A stretch of DNA of 64,000 nt from JAIUNP01 sp020161975 (GCA_036745275.1 DAIOGK010000011.1:36698-100697), one strand, 5' to 3'. Positions 26,437 through 35,664 are shown, counted from the stretch's first letter. Translations and numbers: made by a program. Notes: generated by a model from the sequence alone, not told the origin.

Positions 26437-28269
26437 ATGCGTGGAGACAAGGGGATCACCTTCCAGCCGGGAGCCGCCGGGGCGGCAGAACATTCCGAAT
26501 CACTGCCCGAATGGAACTTGACCCATCTCTATCCTGCGATGGATTCGGAAGGGTACCTGAAGGATCTGGCCGCGCTGGAACCGGCCTGCCGCCGTTTTGC
26601 TGAGGCCTATCGCGGCAAGATCGCCGAGATCGCGCAGCGTCGCGACGGCGCCGAGCGCCTGACCGAGGCTATCCGCGAATACGAGAGCATTGAGGACCGG
26701 CTCGGACGCGTCATCTCTTACGCCGGCCTCGTTTATGCCAGCGATACGACCGACCCTGCGCGAGGCAAGTTCTATGGTGACGCGCAGGAAAAGATCACGG
26801 CAGCAAGCTCCGAACTCATCTTCTTCCAGCTCGAACTCAACCGGCTCGACGACGATCTCTTTGCAACGCTGGTGCTGACCCGCCCGCTCAACCAGTTCGC
26901 GCCCTGGCTGGAGGACATCCGCAAGGAGAAGCCCTATCAGCTCGATGACCGGATCGAGCAACTCTTCCACGAAAAATCCGTCTCCGGCCGCGCGGCTTGG
27001 AATCGGCTGTTCGACGAGACGATCGCCGCGCTGCGCTTCACCATCGACGGCAAGGAACTGACGCTCGAACCGACCCTAAACTTCATGCAGGATCGCGACG
27101 AGGCCAAGCGCAGGGCCGCAGCCGAGGCCCTGACCAAGACTTTCCGTGACAACATCCGCACCTTCGCGCTGATCACCAACACGTTGGCAAAAGACAAGGA
27201 AATTTCCGATCGCTGGCGCGGTTTCGAGGATGTCGCCGATTCCCGCCACCTCGCCAATCGCGTTGAGCGCGAGGTGGTCGATGCATTGGTGGAGGCCGTG
27301 CGCGCGGCCTATCCGCGCCTGTCACACCGCTATTATGCCCTGAAGGCGAAATGGTTCGGCAAGGACCAGCTTGAGTTCTGGGATCGCAATGCGCCGCTGC
27401 CGACCGTCGAGCAGCGCACCATTCCCTGGAACGAGGCGCGCGACACGGTGCTCGACGCCTATCGTGGCTTTGCACCAGAGATGGCCGCCATTGCCAAGCG
27501 CTTCTTCGATGAGGGCTGGATCGACGCTCCCGTCCGCCCCGGCAAGGCACCGGGCGCCTTTGCCCACCCCACCGTGCCCTCATCGCACCCTTACGTGCTG
27601 GTCAACTACCAGGGCAAGCCGCGCGATGTGATGACGCTGGCTCATGAACTCGGTCACGGCGTACATCAGGTTCTGGCCGCCCCGAACGGCGCGCTGATGG
27701 CTCCGACCCCGCTGACCCTCGCCGAGACGGCAAGTGTGTTCGGCGAGATGCTGACCTTCCGCAAGGTCCTTTCCGGCACCACCGATCCGCGCCAGAAGAA
27801 GGCGCTGCTCGCCGGCAAGGTCGAGGACATGATCAACACGGTCGTCCGTCAGATCGCCTTCTACACCTTTGAGCGCAAGGTCCACACCGCGCGCAAGGAG
27901 GGGGAACTGACCGCCGACCAGCTCAATGACATCTGGATGAGTGTGCAGGCCGAAAGCCTTGGCCCCTCCATCCGCCTCGGCGAGGGCTATGAGGTCTACT
28001 GGTCCTACATCCCCCACTTCATCCATTCGCCCTTCTATGTTTATGCCTACGCCTTCGGTGATTGCCTCGTGAATTCGCTTTATGGCGTCTATCAGAAGGC
28101 CGATCCGAAGTTCGTCGAGAACTACTTCGCGCTGCTGAAGGCCGGCGGAACAAAGCACCATTCCGAATTGCTGGCCCCGTTCGGGCTCGATGCCCGCGAC
28201 CCGGCCTTCTGGCAGATCGGGCTTGGCATGATCGAGGGCATGATCGCCGAGCTGGAAGCCATGGGATAA
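26437..28269 (+). CDS. pepF: Oligoendopeptidase F (M3 family)
   Basis: Cytosolic zinc metallopeptidase cleaving short oligopeptides. The M3 zinc motif HELGHGVHQ is at about residues 404-412, with the third ligand Glu downstream (LAETASVFGE). The C-terminal EVYWSYIPHFIHSPFYVYAY stretch is typical of PepF. The length of 610 residues is normal. GGAGCGAAAGCA precedes the ATG. It is followed after 3 bp by the first TIR gene, so read-through into the TIR pair is likely. Confidence 0.95.
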   Translation: MRGDKGITFQPGAAGAAEHSESLPEWNLTHLYPAMDSEGYLKDLAALEPACRRFAEAYRGKIAEIAQRRDGAERLTEAIREYESIEDRLGRVISYAGLVYASDTTDPARGKFYGDAQEKITAASSELIFFQLELNRLDDDLFATLVLTRPLNQFAPWLEDIRKEKPYQLDDRIEQLFHEKSVSGRAAWNRLFDETIAALRFTIDGKELTLEPTLNFMQDRDEAKRRAAAEALTKTFRDNIRTFALITNTLAKDKEISDRWRGFEDVADSRHLANRVEREVVDALVEAVRAAYPRLSHRYYALKAKWFGKDQLEFWDRNAPLPTVEQRTIPWNEARDTVLDAYRGFAPEMAAIAKRFFDEGWIDAPVRPGKAPGAFAHPTVPSSHPYVLVNYQGKPRDVMTLAHELGHGVHQVLAAPNGALMAPTPLTLAETASVFGEMLTFRKVLSGTTDPRQKKALLAGKVEDMINTVVRQIAFYTFERKVHTARKEGELTADQLNDIWMSVQAESLGPSIRLGEGYEVYWSYIPHFIHSPFYVYAYAFGDCLVNSLYGVYQKADPKFVENYFALLKAGGTKHHSELLAPFGLDARDPAFWQIGLGMIEGMIAELEAMG

Positions 28270-28272
28270 CGT

Positions 28273-28686
28273 ATGGGCTACCGGGTCTTCATCTCGCACG
28301 GCTCTGCGGATCGCTGGGTCGCAGAACAGATTGCCGCGCGGTTGAAAGCGGACTGCGGCGCGGCAACTTTCATTGATGTGGACCATCTGAAAAGCGGCGA
28401 TGATATCGAACAGCAGATTTTCGATGAAATGCCCAGATGCGATGAACTCGTCGTCCTGTTGACGCCATGGTCTGTCGACAGAAATTGGCTATGGGTCGAG
28501 ATTGGGGCGGCGCGCGCCCTCGGGAAACGGATCGTCGCGGTACTCTACCAGGTCTCGCTTGAGAACGTTGAGCGTGAAAAGGGTGGTGCAACATTCCTGC
28601 GCGCAAAGAACGTGGTGGAAATTAACAACATCGGTGCATACTTTGCCGATGTGAAGAAACGTGCGGGCGGTTCAGGGGGTGCGTGA
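28273..28686 (+). CDS. Stand-alone TIR-domain protein 1
   Basis: Single-domain protein of 137 residues. The first strand and BB-loop region are YRVFISHGSADRWVAEQIAA and FIDVDHLKSGDDIEQQIFD. The conserved Glu76 lies in the LWVEIGAARALGK helix, where the NADase Glu of bacterial TIR domains is expected. It starts 3 bp after pepF and ends 1 bp before the second TIR gene. No sensor, STAND or transmembrane domain is fused. It could be an NAD-consuming effector, a signal producer or a scaffold; the sequence alone does not tell. Confidence 0.82.
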   Translation: MGYRVFISHGSADRWVAEQIAARLKADCGAATFIDVDHLKSGDDIEQQIFDEMPRCDELVVLLTPWSVDRNWLWVEIGAARALGKRIVAVLYQVSLENVEREKGGATFLRAKNVVEINNIGAYFADVKKRAGGSGGA

Positions 28687-28687
28687 G

Positions 28688-29089
28688 ATGAGCGCTGCCA
28701 TGAGAAATGTTTTCGTGTCGTATCACAGCAAGGATCGACCGATGGCCGAACGGCTGACCCGGATTCTCGGCAAAGCCGGGCTGAAGGTCTTCGATTCGAG
28801 CTGCGATCTCCAGTCCGGCAAACGGTGGGACGATCAGATCATCCGCGCGATCAAGAAGTCGGACGCGGTCGTCTTTGTTGTCCCCGAGCGGGAAGGCGAA
28901 GGCAAGTTAGCCCTGTTCGAGATTGGGGCCGCGCGCGCACTGGGCAAACAGATCGTAACGGTATTGCCTGATCCCATGCGCTATCCCAATCAGGAGGTCG
29001 GCTCTTCGCTCAGCCAGTCATCCGTGATCGATGCCAGCCGGATGACCGACGAGTTGCTGGGATCCTCAATTGCGTCGGCCTTGCGCTGA
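28688..29089 (+). CDS. Stand-alone TIR-domain protein 2
   Basis: Second single-domain TIR protein of 133 residues. It begins MRNVFVSYHSKDRPMAERLT after a short leader and has LKVFDSSCDLQSGKRWDDQI as its BB-loop region. Glu78 lies in the LALFEIGAARALGKQIV helix. That last motif is almost identical to the one in TIR protein 1 (IGAARALGK is shared), so the pair arose by duplication or belongs to the same subfamily. The start is ATG at 28688, 1 bp after the preceding stop; 28700 is an alternative. The function is unknown. Confidence 0.82.
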   Translation: MSAAMRNVFVSYHSKDRPMAERLTRILGKAGLKVFDSSCDLQSGKRWDDQIIRAIKKSDAVVFVVPEREGEGKLALFEIGAARALGKQIVTVLPDPMRYPNQEVGSSLSQSSVIDASRMTDELLGSSIASALR

Positions 29090-29179
29090 CAACAAACGCC
29101 GTCCCGCGCTTGCCGCCGGCGAAATCAGCGAGGACCCGCTGGCACACTGGATCAGGGACAACTGGCCCGCGCCTTGGCC

Positions 29180-29782
29180 TCAGATGTGTGGCGGCCGATA
29201 TCGATAGTGTCCAGTGATCGGATAGGCGAACAGCGTGTCCTCCAGCCGCGCACCCGCGCCGATGTTGTGGATCACCATCGGCACGCCGGAAGCTCCGGTC
29301 TTGTCCGAAACCAGCACGATATGCGGCAGATTGCCCGGCAGCATCTGGGTCACGATATCGCCCGGATTGTAGTCCCGGCCAGCCTTTGTCACGGGCAGAG
29401 ACTGCCCTTTGCGCGTGAAATAGGTCCTGAGATTGCCGACACGGCGGTGATCGATATTCGTATCGGGTCGGGTGAGCCCCCACGTTCTGGGATAGACGCC
29501 GAACGCCGTTTTCATATCCGCATTCACCAGTGCCTGAAGATCCACGCCAAAGGCATCGCGATAGGCGCGCACCACGACATCGGTGCACACGCCCTTCTCC
29601 CGCGGCACATCGCCACCCGGAAAGGCAAGCGTCTCATAGGCCGGATCATACCGGAGCGTGACACCGATCTGGCTATTCGCCGCAGCAACCAACCGGTCCG
29701 GCCAGGCGCGTATGGACTGCTGGGCGAGGCAAACGCCGGGCACCGACAGGGCCAGAAGCCCCGCAAACACGATCGATCTCAT
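29180..29782 (-). CDS. DUF1287 exported protein
   Basis: Periplasmic protein of 200 residues in the DUF1287 family, a group related to NlpC/P60-like papain folds. The signal peptide MRSIVFAGLLALSVPGVCLA is cleaved after CLA. Conserved segments are YDPAYETLAFPGGDVPREKGVCTDVVVRAY (probable catalytic Cys in GVCTDV), GDIVTQMLPGNLPHIVLVSD (His) and MVIHNIGAGARLED. The frame is open to 29821, but the ATG at 29782 gives a clean signal peptide. Its short upstream region is shared with the divergent ABC1 kinase. A cell-wall role is plausible but unproven. Confidence 0.85.
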   Translation of the reverse strand: MRSIVFAGLLALSVPGVCLAQQSIRAWPDRLVAAANSQIGVTLRYDPAYETLAFPGGDVPREKGVCTDVVVRAYRDAFGVDLQALVNADMKTAFGVYPRTWGLTRPDTNIDHRRVGNLRTYFTRKGQSLPVTKAGRDYNPGDIVTQMLPGNLPHIVLVSDKTGASGVPMVIHNIGAGARLEDTLFAYPITGHYRYRPPHI

Positions 29783-29819
29783 CCCGGCTCCCGCCAAAAA
29801 ATCGCCCGGAGAGAATCCC

Positions 29820-31214
29820 ATGAATATGGCTGAATCACAGCGGCATGCTTATTGTCTCTTCATGATTGACGATCCCGAACAGAACCGCCTTTCCGCCCGC
29901 ATGGGCCGCTATGCGAAAGTTGGCGCCAATGTCGGCGGCGTTGCCGCGCGCATGGCCGGTACGCGCCTGTTCGGCGGCGACAGTTCGGGCGAGGCCGCCT
30001 TGCTGCGGCTGGCTCTTGGCCGGCTCAAGGGCCCGCTGGTCAAGGTGGCGCAGCTGATGGCGACCATCCCGGACCTCTTGCCCGCTGATTACGCCGCCGA
30101 ACTCCAGACGCTTCAGGCCGATGCGCCGGCCATGGGCTGGGTGTTCGTCAAGCGGCGCATGGCCTCCGAACTCGGAGCGGATTGGCAGAAGCACTTTGCG
30201 TCGTTCGACCGGACTGCCGCGGCAGCAGCCTCTCTCGGACAGGTCCACAAGGCCACCCTGCCCGACGGCATGCGCGTTGCCTGCAAGCTGCAATATCCGG
30301 ATATGGCCTCGGTGGTAGAGGCCGATCTCCAGCAATTGAAGCTGCTTTTCGCGCTGCACCGGCAATTCGACGGGGTGATCGACACCAGCGAAGTTGCGCA
30401 TGAGATCGCCGACCGGGTGCGCGAGGAACTCGATTATGTCCGCGAGGCCGGCCACGCCCGGCTCTATGGCGCGATGCTGGCCGATGAACCGCTGGTGCGG
30501 GTGCCGCGCGTGGTGGATGCCCTGTCGACGCGGCGTCTGCTGACGCTCGAATGGCTGGATGGCACACGGATGCTGACGCACAAGGAGGCAACCGCAGACG
30601 TGCGTAACCGCCTTGCGCAGGCGATGTTTCAGGCCTGGTGGCTGCCCTTCATCCGCCACGGCGTGATCCATGGCGACCCGCATCTTGGCAACTATACCGT
30701 CTTTGATGACGACGGCGCGCCCGGCGGCATCAACCTGCTCGATTACGGCTGCATCCGCATTTTCCCGCCTCGGTTTGTCGGCGGCGTTGTCGATCTTTAC
30801 GAGGGCTTGCGAACGGGCGAGCGTGACCGGATCGTTCATGCCTACGAGACCTGGGGCTTCCGGAAGCTGTCCCCGGCGCTGGTCGATACGCTGAACATCT
30901 GGGCACGCTTCATCTTCGGCCCCCTGCTGGATGACCGCGCCCGAACCATCGCCGATGGGGTGAAGCCGTCGGAATATGGCCGCCGCGAGGTGTTTCGCGT
31001 CCGCCAGGAACTGCGCAGGCACGGGGCGCTGACCATCCCGCGCGAGTTCCTGTTCATGGATCGCGCCGCCATCGGATTGGGAGCCGTGTTCCTTCATCTG
31101 AACGCGGAACTGAATTTCTATCGCCTCTTCAATACAGCCATGGGCAGTTTCTCGTCCGATGCCGTCGCAAACCTTCAGGCGGATGCGCTCCACGCGGCGG
31201 AACTGGCGCGGTGA
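29820..31214 (+). CDS. ABC1/AarF/UbiB-family atypical kinase
   Basis: Atypical protein-kinase-like ATPase of the UbiB/COQ8 family. Family elements are the KxGQ-type motif (here LVKVAQL, so Ala replaces the usual Gly), the Ala-rich loop AAAASLGQVHKA, the catalytic Lys in VACKLQYP, EELDYVREA, HGDPHLGNYTV and the metal-binding LLDYGCIRI in place of DFG. GGAGAG (29808-29813) fixes the ATG at 29820. The length is 464 residues. Family members support ubiquinone biosynthesis or lipid homeostasis; the target here is unknown. Confidence 0.9.
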   Translation: MNMAESQRHAYCLFMIDDPEQNRLSARMGRYAKVGANVGGVAARMAGTRLFGGDSSGEAALLRLALGRLKGPLVKVAQLMATIPDLLPADYAAELQTLQADAPAMGWVFVKRRMASELGADWQKHFASFDRTAAAAASLGQVHKATLPDGMRVACKLQYPDMASVVEADLQQLKLLFALHRQFDGVIDTSEVAHEIADRVREELDYVREAGHARLYGAMLADEPLVRVPRVVDALSTRRLLTLEWLDGTRMLTHKEATADVRNRLAQAMFQAWWLPFIRHGVIHGDPHLGNYTVFDDDGAPGGINLLDYGCIRIFPPRFVGGVVDLYEGLRTGERDRIVHAYETWGFRKLSPALVDTLNIWARFIFGPLLDDRARTIADGVKPSEYGRREVFRVRQELRRHGALTIPREFLFMDRAAIGLGAVFLHLNAELNFYRLFNTAMGSFSSDAVANLQADALHAAELAR

Positions 31215-31348
31215 TGTTCAAAATATGGCCGTCGCGCATTGCAGCCCGGCGGACCATCGTTTAGGGTCAGGCCCATCGAATTTTCGGATTGGTCCGGGCG
31301 CAGCCGTGCCCGACCCCGTAACGATCAAGAACGCCACAAGAGGACCCC

Positions 31349-31555
31349 ATGGCCGGACATGACATTTCGCACGCTGTCGACAACGATTACGCCGAGCATG
31401 AGCGCACGTATGTACGTTTCATCGGCCTGACGAAATGGGCGTCCATCATCATCCCGATCGCGCTGCTCTTCATCGGCTCGATGACCGCGCTGATTCCCTG
31501 GGCGCTGACACTGTTCCTCACGATCCTGCTGCTCGGCACAGGCGTGACCCTCTGA
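31349..31555 (+). CDS. aa3-type cytochrome c oxidase subunit IV
   Basis: A 68-residue membrane protein with a soluble N-terminus (MAGHDISHAVDNDYAEHERT) and two closely spaced hydrophobic stretches (ASIIIPIALLFIGSMTALIPWALTLFLTILLL). It matches the small subunit IV of bacterial aa3 oxidases, which packs beside the catalytic core. Its position directly before the transhydrogenase genes is a common alphaproteobacterial arrangement. AAGAGGA precedes the ATG. Confidence 0.88.
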   Translation: MAGHDISHAVDNDYAEHERTYVRFIGLTKWASIIIPIALLFIGSMTALIPWALTLFLTILLLGTGVTL

Positions 31556-31619
31556 TTGTCGCGGGGCCGGTGCAAGCACTGCCGGTCCTTCTCCTCAACT
31601 GATGAAGTGAGGATGCCTG

Positions 31620-32768
31620 ATGCGCATCGTTGTCCTCGACGAATCCAAGGCGGGCGAACCGCGTGTCGCCGTCACGCCTGACACCATCAAGAAGCTTGTC
31701 GGACTGGGCGCGAGCGTGACGGTGCAAACGGGCGCCGGTCGCCTCTCGTCCTTCCCGGACGAGGATTTTGCCGGCGCCGGCGCAACCATCGCGTCCAGCG
31801 CTGCGGCATTGAAATCCGCACTCGGCGAGGCGGATATCCTGCTCGGCGTCTCGCGGCCCGATCCGGCAAAACTCAAGGGTATCAGGAAGGGCGCGCTCGC
31901 GCTCGCCTCGATGGATCCTTACAACAACGCCGACAAGATCCAGCCGCTGGCCGACCTGGGTGTCTCCACATTCGCCATGGAGTTGATGCCGCGCATCACC
32001 CGTGCGCAGGTGATGGACGTGCTGTCCAGCCAGGCGAACCTTGCGGGCTACCGCGCCGTCATTGATGCGGCAGCCGCCTACGGACGCGCCTTCCCGATGA
32101 TGATGACTGCCGCCGGCACCGTGCCCGCAGCCAAGGTCTTCATCATGGGCGTCGGCGTCGCCGGTTTGCAGGCCATTGCGACCGCCCGCCGTCTCGGCGC
32201 CATCGTGACCGCAACCGACGTTCGCCCCGCGACGAAGGAGCAGGTGGAATCGCTCGGCGCCAAGTTTCTTGCCGTTGAGGACGAGGAGTTCAAGCAGGCG
32301 CAGACCGCAGGTGGCTACGCCAAGGAAATGTCTCGGGAATATCAGGCCAAGCAGGCGGAACTCACCGCCAGCCATATCGCCAAGCAGGATATCGTCATCA
32401 CGACCGCCCTGATCCCCGGACGTCCGGCGCCGAAGCTGATCAGCGACGCGATGATCGCCTCGATGAAACCCGGCTCGGTCATCGTCGATCTGGCGGTCGA
32501 GCGCGGCGGCAACACCACGCAGTCGAAGATGGGCGAACTCGTCACCACCGCCAATGGCGTGCTCATCCTGGGCTATGGCAATCTTGCCATGCGCCTGCCG
32601 CAGACCGCGTCCAGCCTTTACGCCAAGAACCTTGTCGCCTTCCTCGATACGATGATCGACAAGAAGGACAAGAAACTCGCCGTGAACTGGGACGACGAGT
32701 TGGTGAAGGCAACACTTCTGACGCGCGACGGTGCGCTCGTCCATCCGATGTTCCAGCTCAAGGCCTGA
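31620..32768 (+). CDS. pntAA: Proton-translocating NAD(P) transhydrogenase subunit alpha part 1
   Basis: Soluble NAD(H)-binding domain I of the energy-linked transhydrogenase, which couples proton import to NADPH formation. The N-terminus is MRIVVLDESKAGEPRVAVTPD. The Rossmann nucleotide site is VFIMGVGVAGLQAIATARRLGA, and the mobile loop region includes TALIPGRPAPKLI. The length is 382 residues. It is the first of three consecutive pnt genes with gaps of 10 bp and 4 bp, the three-gene form seen in many alphaproteobacteria. Confidence 0.95.
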   Translation: MRIVVLDESKAGEPRVAVTPDTIKKLVGLGASVTVQTGAGRLSSFPDEDFAGAGATIASSAAALKSALGEADILLGVSRPDPAKLKGIRKGALALASMDPYNNADKIQPLADLGVSTFAMELMPRITRAQVMDVLSSQANLAGYRAVIDAAAAYGRAFPMMMTAAGTVPAAKVFIMGVGVAGLQAIATARRLGAIVTATDVRPATKEQVESLGAKFLAVEDEEFKQAQTAGGYAKEMSREYQAKQAELTASHIAKQDIVITTALIPGRPAPKLISDAMIASMKPGSVIVDLAVERGGNTTQSKMGELVTTANGVLILGYGNLAMRLPQTASSLYAKNLVAFLDTMIDKKDKKLAVNWDDELVKATLLTRDGALVHPMFQLKA

Positions 32769-32778
32769 GGGAAAGATC

Positions 32779-33222
32779 ATGGCAACACACGCTGAACTTC
32801 TCGAACAGGCCCGCCTTGCCGCCGCCGCTGCCAAGGCGCAGGCGGACAAGGCGCAGGCCGCGCTGGATTCGCTCGTCGCTGCGGGCGACGCGGCAGGCGC
32901 GGCGGTATCGTCCGCCACGGGCGGCGCGGTCGATCCCTTCATCTTCCGCTTTGCGGTGTTCGTGCTGGCGATCTTCGTTGGCTATTACGTCGTCTGGTCG
33001 GTGACACCGGCGCTTCATACGCCGCTGATGAGCGTCACCAACGCGATTTCTTCGGTGATCGTGGTGGGCGCCCTGCTCGCAACAGGCGTACAGGTGGTGG
33101 ACAGCGGCTCGGGCTGGGCTGTGCTGTTCGGGCTTCTCGCGCTGATCTTCGCCTGCGTGAATATTTTCGGCGGCTTCCTCGTCACGCAGAGGATGCTGGC
33201 GATGTACAAGAAGAAGGGCTGA
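32779..33222 (+). CDS. pntAB: NAD(P) transhydrogenase subunit alpha part 2 (membrane domain)
   Basis: Membrane segment of the transhydrogenase alpha subunit encoded separately, 147 residues. An Ala-rich N-terminal helix (residues 1-50) precedes four hydrophobic helices, including FIFRFAVFVLAIFVGYYVVW and FGLLALIFACVNIFGGFLV. FLVTQRMLAMYKKKG at the C-terminus is the usual end of this subunit. The ATG at 32779 follows GGGAAAGATC. It lies between pntAA and pntB. Confidence 0.94.
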   Translation: MATHAELLEQARLAAAAAKAQADKAQAALDSLVAAGDAAGAAVSSATGGAVDPFIFRFAVFVLAIFVGYYVVWSVTPALHTPLMSVTNAISSVIVVGALLATGVQVVDSGSGWAVLFGLLALIFACVNIFGGFLVTQRMLAMYKKKG

Positions 33223-33226
33223 TCTG

Positions 33227-34636
33227 ATGGGTGCCAATCTCGCCAATCTTCTCTACCTCGCCGCCGGTGTGCTGTTCATCCTGTCGCTGCGTGGCCTGTC
33301 CCACCCGACGACCTCGCAGCAGGGCAACCGCTATGGCATGATCGGCATGGGCGTCGCCGTGGCGACCACCCTGCTGATGGCCCCGCCCGCCGGCTTCATG
33401 AACTGGCTCTACCTGCTCGTCGGCGTCGGCATCGGCGGTGGCATCGGGGCGGTGCTGGCAAAGCGGGTCGCCATGACGGCGATGCCGCAGCTTGTCGCGG
33501 CCTTCCACAGCCTCGTTGGCCTTGCCGCCGTGTTTGTCGCGGCGGCGGCGCTCTATGCGCCGAAAGCTTTTGGGATTGGCCTTCCGGGCGCGATCAAGGG
33601 CGCGAGCCTCTTTGAAATGGCGCTCGGCGCAGCAATCGGCGCGATCACCTTCACCGGCTCGGTCATCGCCTTCCTGAAGCTTGATGGCCGCATGTCCGGC
33701 GCACCGATCATGCTGCCGCAGCGTCATGCCATCAACATCGGCCTTGCCGTGCTGCTGGTCGTGCTGATCGGCCTGTTCATCGGCACGGAATCGGCATTTT
33801 CCTTCTGGCTGATCGTGCTGGTCAGCTTCGCCCTGGGCGTTCTGCTGATCATTCCGATCGGCGGTGCGGATATGCCGGTCGTCGTCTCGATGCTGAACTC
33901 CTATTCGGGCTGGGCAGCGGCAGGCATCGGCTTCACGCTGGGCAATCTCGCGCTGATCATCACCGGCGCGCTGGTGGGGTCTTCGGGTGCAATCCTCAGC
34001 TACATCATGTGCAAGGCGATGAACCGCGCCTTCCTGTCAGTGATCCTCGGCGGGTTTGGCTCGGATGCCGGCGCGGCGGCGGCTGGCGGCGCCAAGGAAG
34101 CGCGGCCCTACAAGGCGGGCTCTGCGGAGGATGCGGCCTTCATCATGAAGAACGCCTCGAAGGTCATCATCGTGCCGGGGTACGGTATGGCCGTGTCGCA
34201 GGCCCAGCACGCGCTTCGCGAAATGGCCGACATGCTGAAAAAGGAAGGCGTCGAGGTCAAATACGCCATTCACCCGGTTGCAGGCCGTATGCCTGGCCAC
34301 ATGAACGTGCTGCTCGCCGAAGCGAACGTTCCTTATGACGAGGTGTTCGAACTCGAAGACATCAACTCCGAGTTTGGCCAGGCGGATGTCGCCTTCGTCA
34401 TCGGCGCGAATGACGTGACCAACCCTGCCGCCAAGACGGACAAGACATCGCCCATCTACGGCATGCCCGTGCTCGATGTCGAAAAGGCGGCCAATGTGCT
34501 GTTCGTCAAGCGCGGCATGGGCGGCGTCGGTTATGCTGGCATCGACAACGAGGTGTTCTACCGCAACAACACGATGATGCTGTTGGCGGACGCCAAGAAG
34601 ATGACCGAGGAAATCGTGAAAGCGCTGGCCCACTAG
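33227..34636 (+). CDS. pntB: NAD(P) transhydrogenase subunit beta
   Basis: Beta subunit with about nine transmembrane helices followed by the cytosolic NADPH-binding domain III. The latter begins around KVIIVPGYGMAVSQAQHALR and contains HPVAGRMPGHMNVLLAEANV and VIGANDVTNPAAKTDKTSPI. The final VKRGMGGVGYAGIDNEVFY is characteristic. The length is 469 residues. It ends the transhydrogenase operon, and a strong terminator lies 21 bp downstream. Confidence 0.96.
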   Translation: MGANLANLLYLAAGVLFILSLRGLSHPTTSQQGNRYGMIGMGVAVATTLLMAPPAGFMNWLYLLVGVGIGGGIGAVLAKRVAMTAMPQLVAAFHSLVGLAAVFVAAAALYAPKAFGIGLPGAIKGASLFEMALGAAIGAITFTGSVIAFLKLDGRMSGAPIMLPQRHAINIGLAVLLVVLIGLFIGTESAFSFWLIVLVSFALGVLLIIPIGGADMPVVVSMLNSYSGWAAAGIGFTLGNLALIITGALVGSSGAILSYIMCKAMNRAFLSVILGGFGSDAGAAAAGGAKEARPYKAGSAEDAAFIMKNASKVIIVPGYGMAVSQAQHALREMADMLKKEGVEVKYAIHPVAGRMPGHMNVLLAEANVPYDEVFELEDINSEFGQADVAFVIGANDVTNPAAKTDKTSPIYGMPVLDVEKAANVLFVKRGMGGVGYAGIDNEVFYRNNTMMLLADAKKMTEEIVKALAH

Positions 34637-34657
34637 GCCGGTGTGCCGAACGGATCA

Positions 34658-34681
34658 GGGCGGGTTTGGCCCCGCCCTTTT
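34658..34681 (+). terminator. Rho-independent terminator after pntB
   Basis: GGGCGGG (34658-34664) pairs perfectly with CCCGCCC (34671-34677) around TTTGGC. TTTT follows. It ends the pntAA-pntAB-pntB transcript. Confidence 0.85.
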
Positions 34682-34702
34682 CGTTCCATCACGGAGTTGC
34701 GC

Positions 34703-35536
34703 ATGGCGCGCCGCCTGCTTCGCCGGTCCCTGAGCATCCTAGCCGCACTGGCCGTGAGCAGTTATATCGCTGCGGCTGCCTATATGGGCTTCAACCAGAA
34801 GCACTTTATCTTCCGTGTCGATCCCGCCGCGCCGGTGATCGCCAATGCCGGTCTGCCCCAGGCAACGGAAACAACCTTCAAGACCCGGGACGGCATAGGC
34901 CTGACCGGCTGGCAGATCCCCCCGGCCCGCCCTGATGCGCCGGTGTTCGTCTATTTTCACGGCAATGCGGGTACGCTGATGCGGCGGGCGGAACGCTTCC
35001 GGCTGCTGACCTCGGGGGGCGCCGGCCTCATCGCCTTCCATTATAGAGGCTATGGCGGGTCAGGCGGTGAACCCGCTGAAACCGCTCTTGTCGCCGATGC
35101 AAAAGCGATCTTTGCCGAGACAGAGCGGCGCTTTCCCGGGCATCCGCGCATCATCTTCGGTGAGTCACTTGGAACCGGCATTGCAACGCAACTTGCCGCA
35201 GGCGGTGGCGCGGCAGCGCTCATCCTCGATTCGCCCTTCGTCTCCGTACTCGACCGCGCCTCGGCAACCTATCCCTGGCTGCCGGTCGGCCTTCTCCTCA
35301 ACCACCCGTTTCGCTCGGATCTCGCAATTCCGCAGGTGAAGATGCCCGTGCTGATCCTGCATGGCGAAAAAGATCAGGTGATTCCGATCACCGACGGCGA
35401 GCGGCTGTTCATGCTGACGCCGGAACCCAAGCGTTTTGAGCGCTATCCCGATGCTGGCCACGTTGGCGCCTTCCGCTTCGGTGCGATGGAAGACATCCGG
35501 CGTTTTCTGGCCACCACAACGGGTCTCAGGGTATAG
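34703..35536 (+). CDS. Membrane-anchored alpha/beta hydrolase
   Basis: 277-residue alpha/beta hydrolase with an N-terminal membrane anchor or signal (LSILAALAVSSYIAAAAYMG). The oxyanion motif VYFHGNAGT, nucleophile elbow FGESLGTG, Asp in LILHGEKDQVIP and His in DAGHVGAF form the expected triad. The layout resembles the BEM46/YfhR group of membrane-bound hydrolases. The frame starts earlier, but only the ATG at 34703 gives the expected N-terminus. It follows the pntB terminator and so is separately transcribed. The substrate is unknown. Confidence 0.88.
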   Translation: MARRLLRRSLSILAALAVSSYIAAAAYMGFNQKHFIFRVDPAAPVIANAGLPQATETTFKTRDGIGLTGWQIPPARPDAPVFVYFHGNAGTLMRRAERFRLLTSGGAGLIAFHYRGYGGSGGEPAETALVADAKAIFAETERRFPGHPRIIFGESLGTGIATQLAAGGGAAALILDSPFVSVLDRASATYPWLPVGLLLNHPFRSDLAIPQVKMPVLILHGEKDQVIPITDGERLFMLTPEPKRFERYPDAGHVGAFRFGAMEDIRRFLATTTGLRV

Positions 35537-35664
35537 ATCGCCGCAGGACAGGCGGGCCCGGGGCCGCCCCGGCAAGAAAGTTGGGAACCAAAAGCAGGTC
35601 AGAGTCGTTGTCTTGATGAGCGTCCTATTGGACAGCAAACCCCAAATCATCACCGAAGACGATC

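Noticed and set aside
31620..33222. Split transhydrogenase alpha subunit as a gene break
   Set aside because: Separate pntAA and pntAB genes are the normal alphaproteobacterial arrangement, and both have proper starts and ribosome sites.
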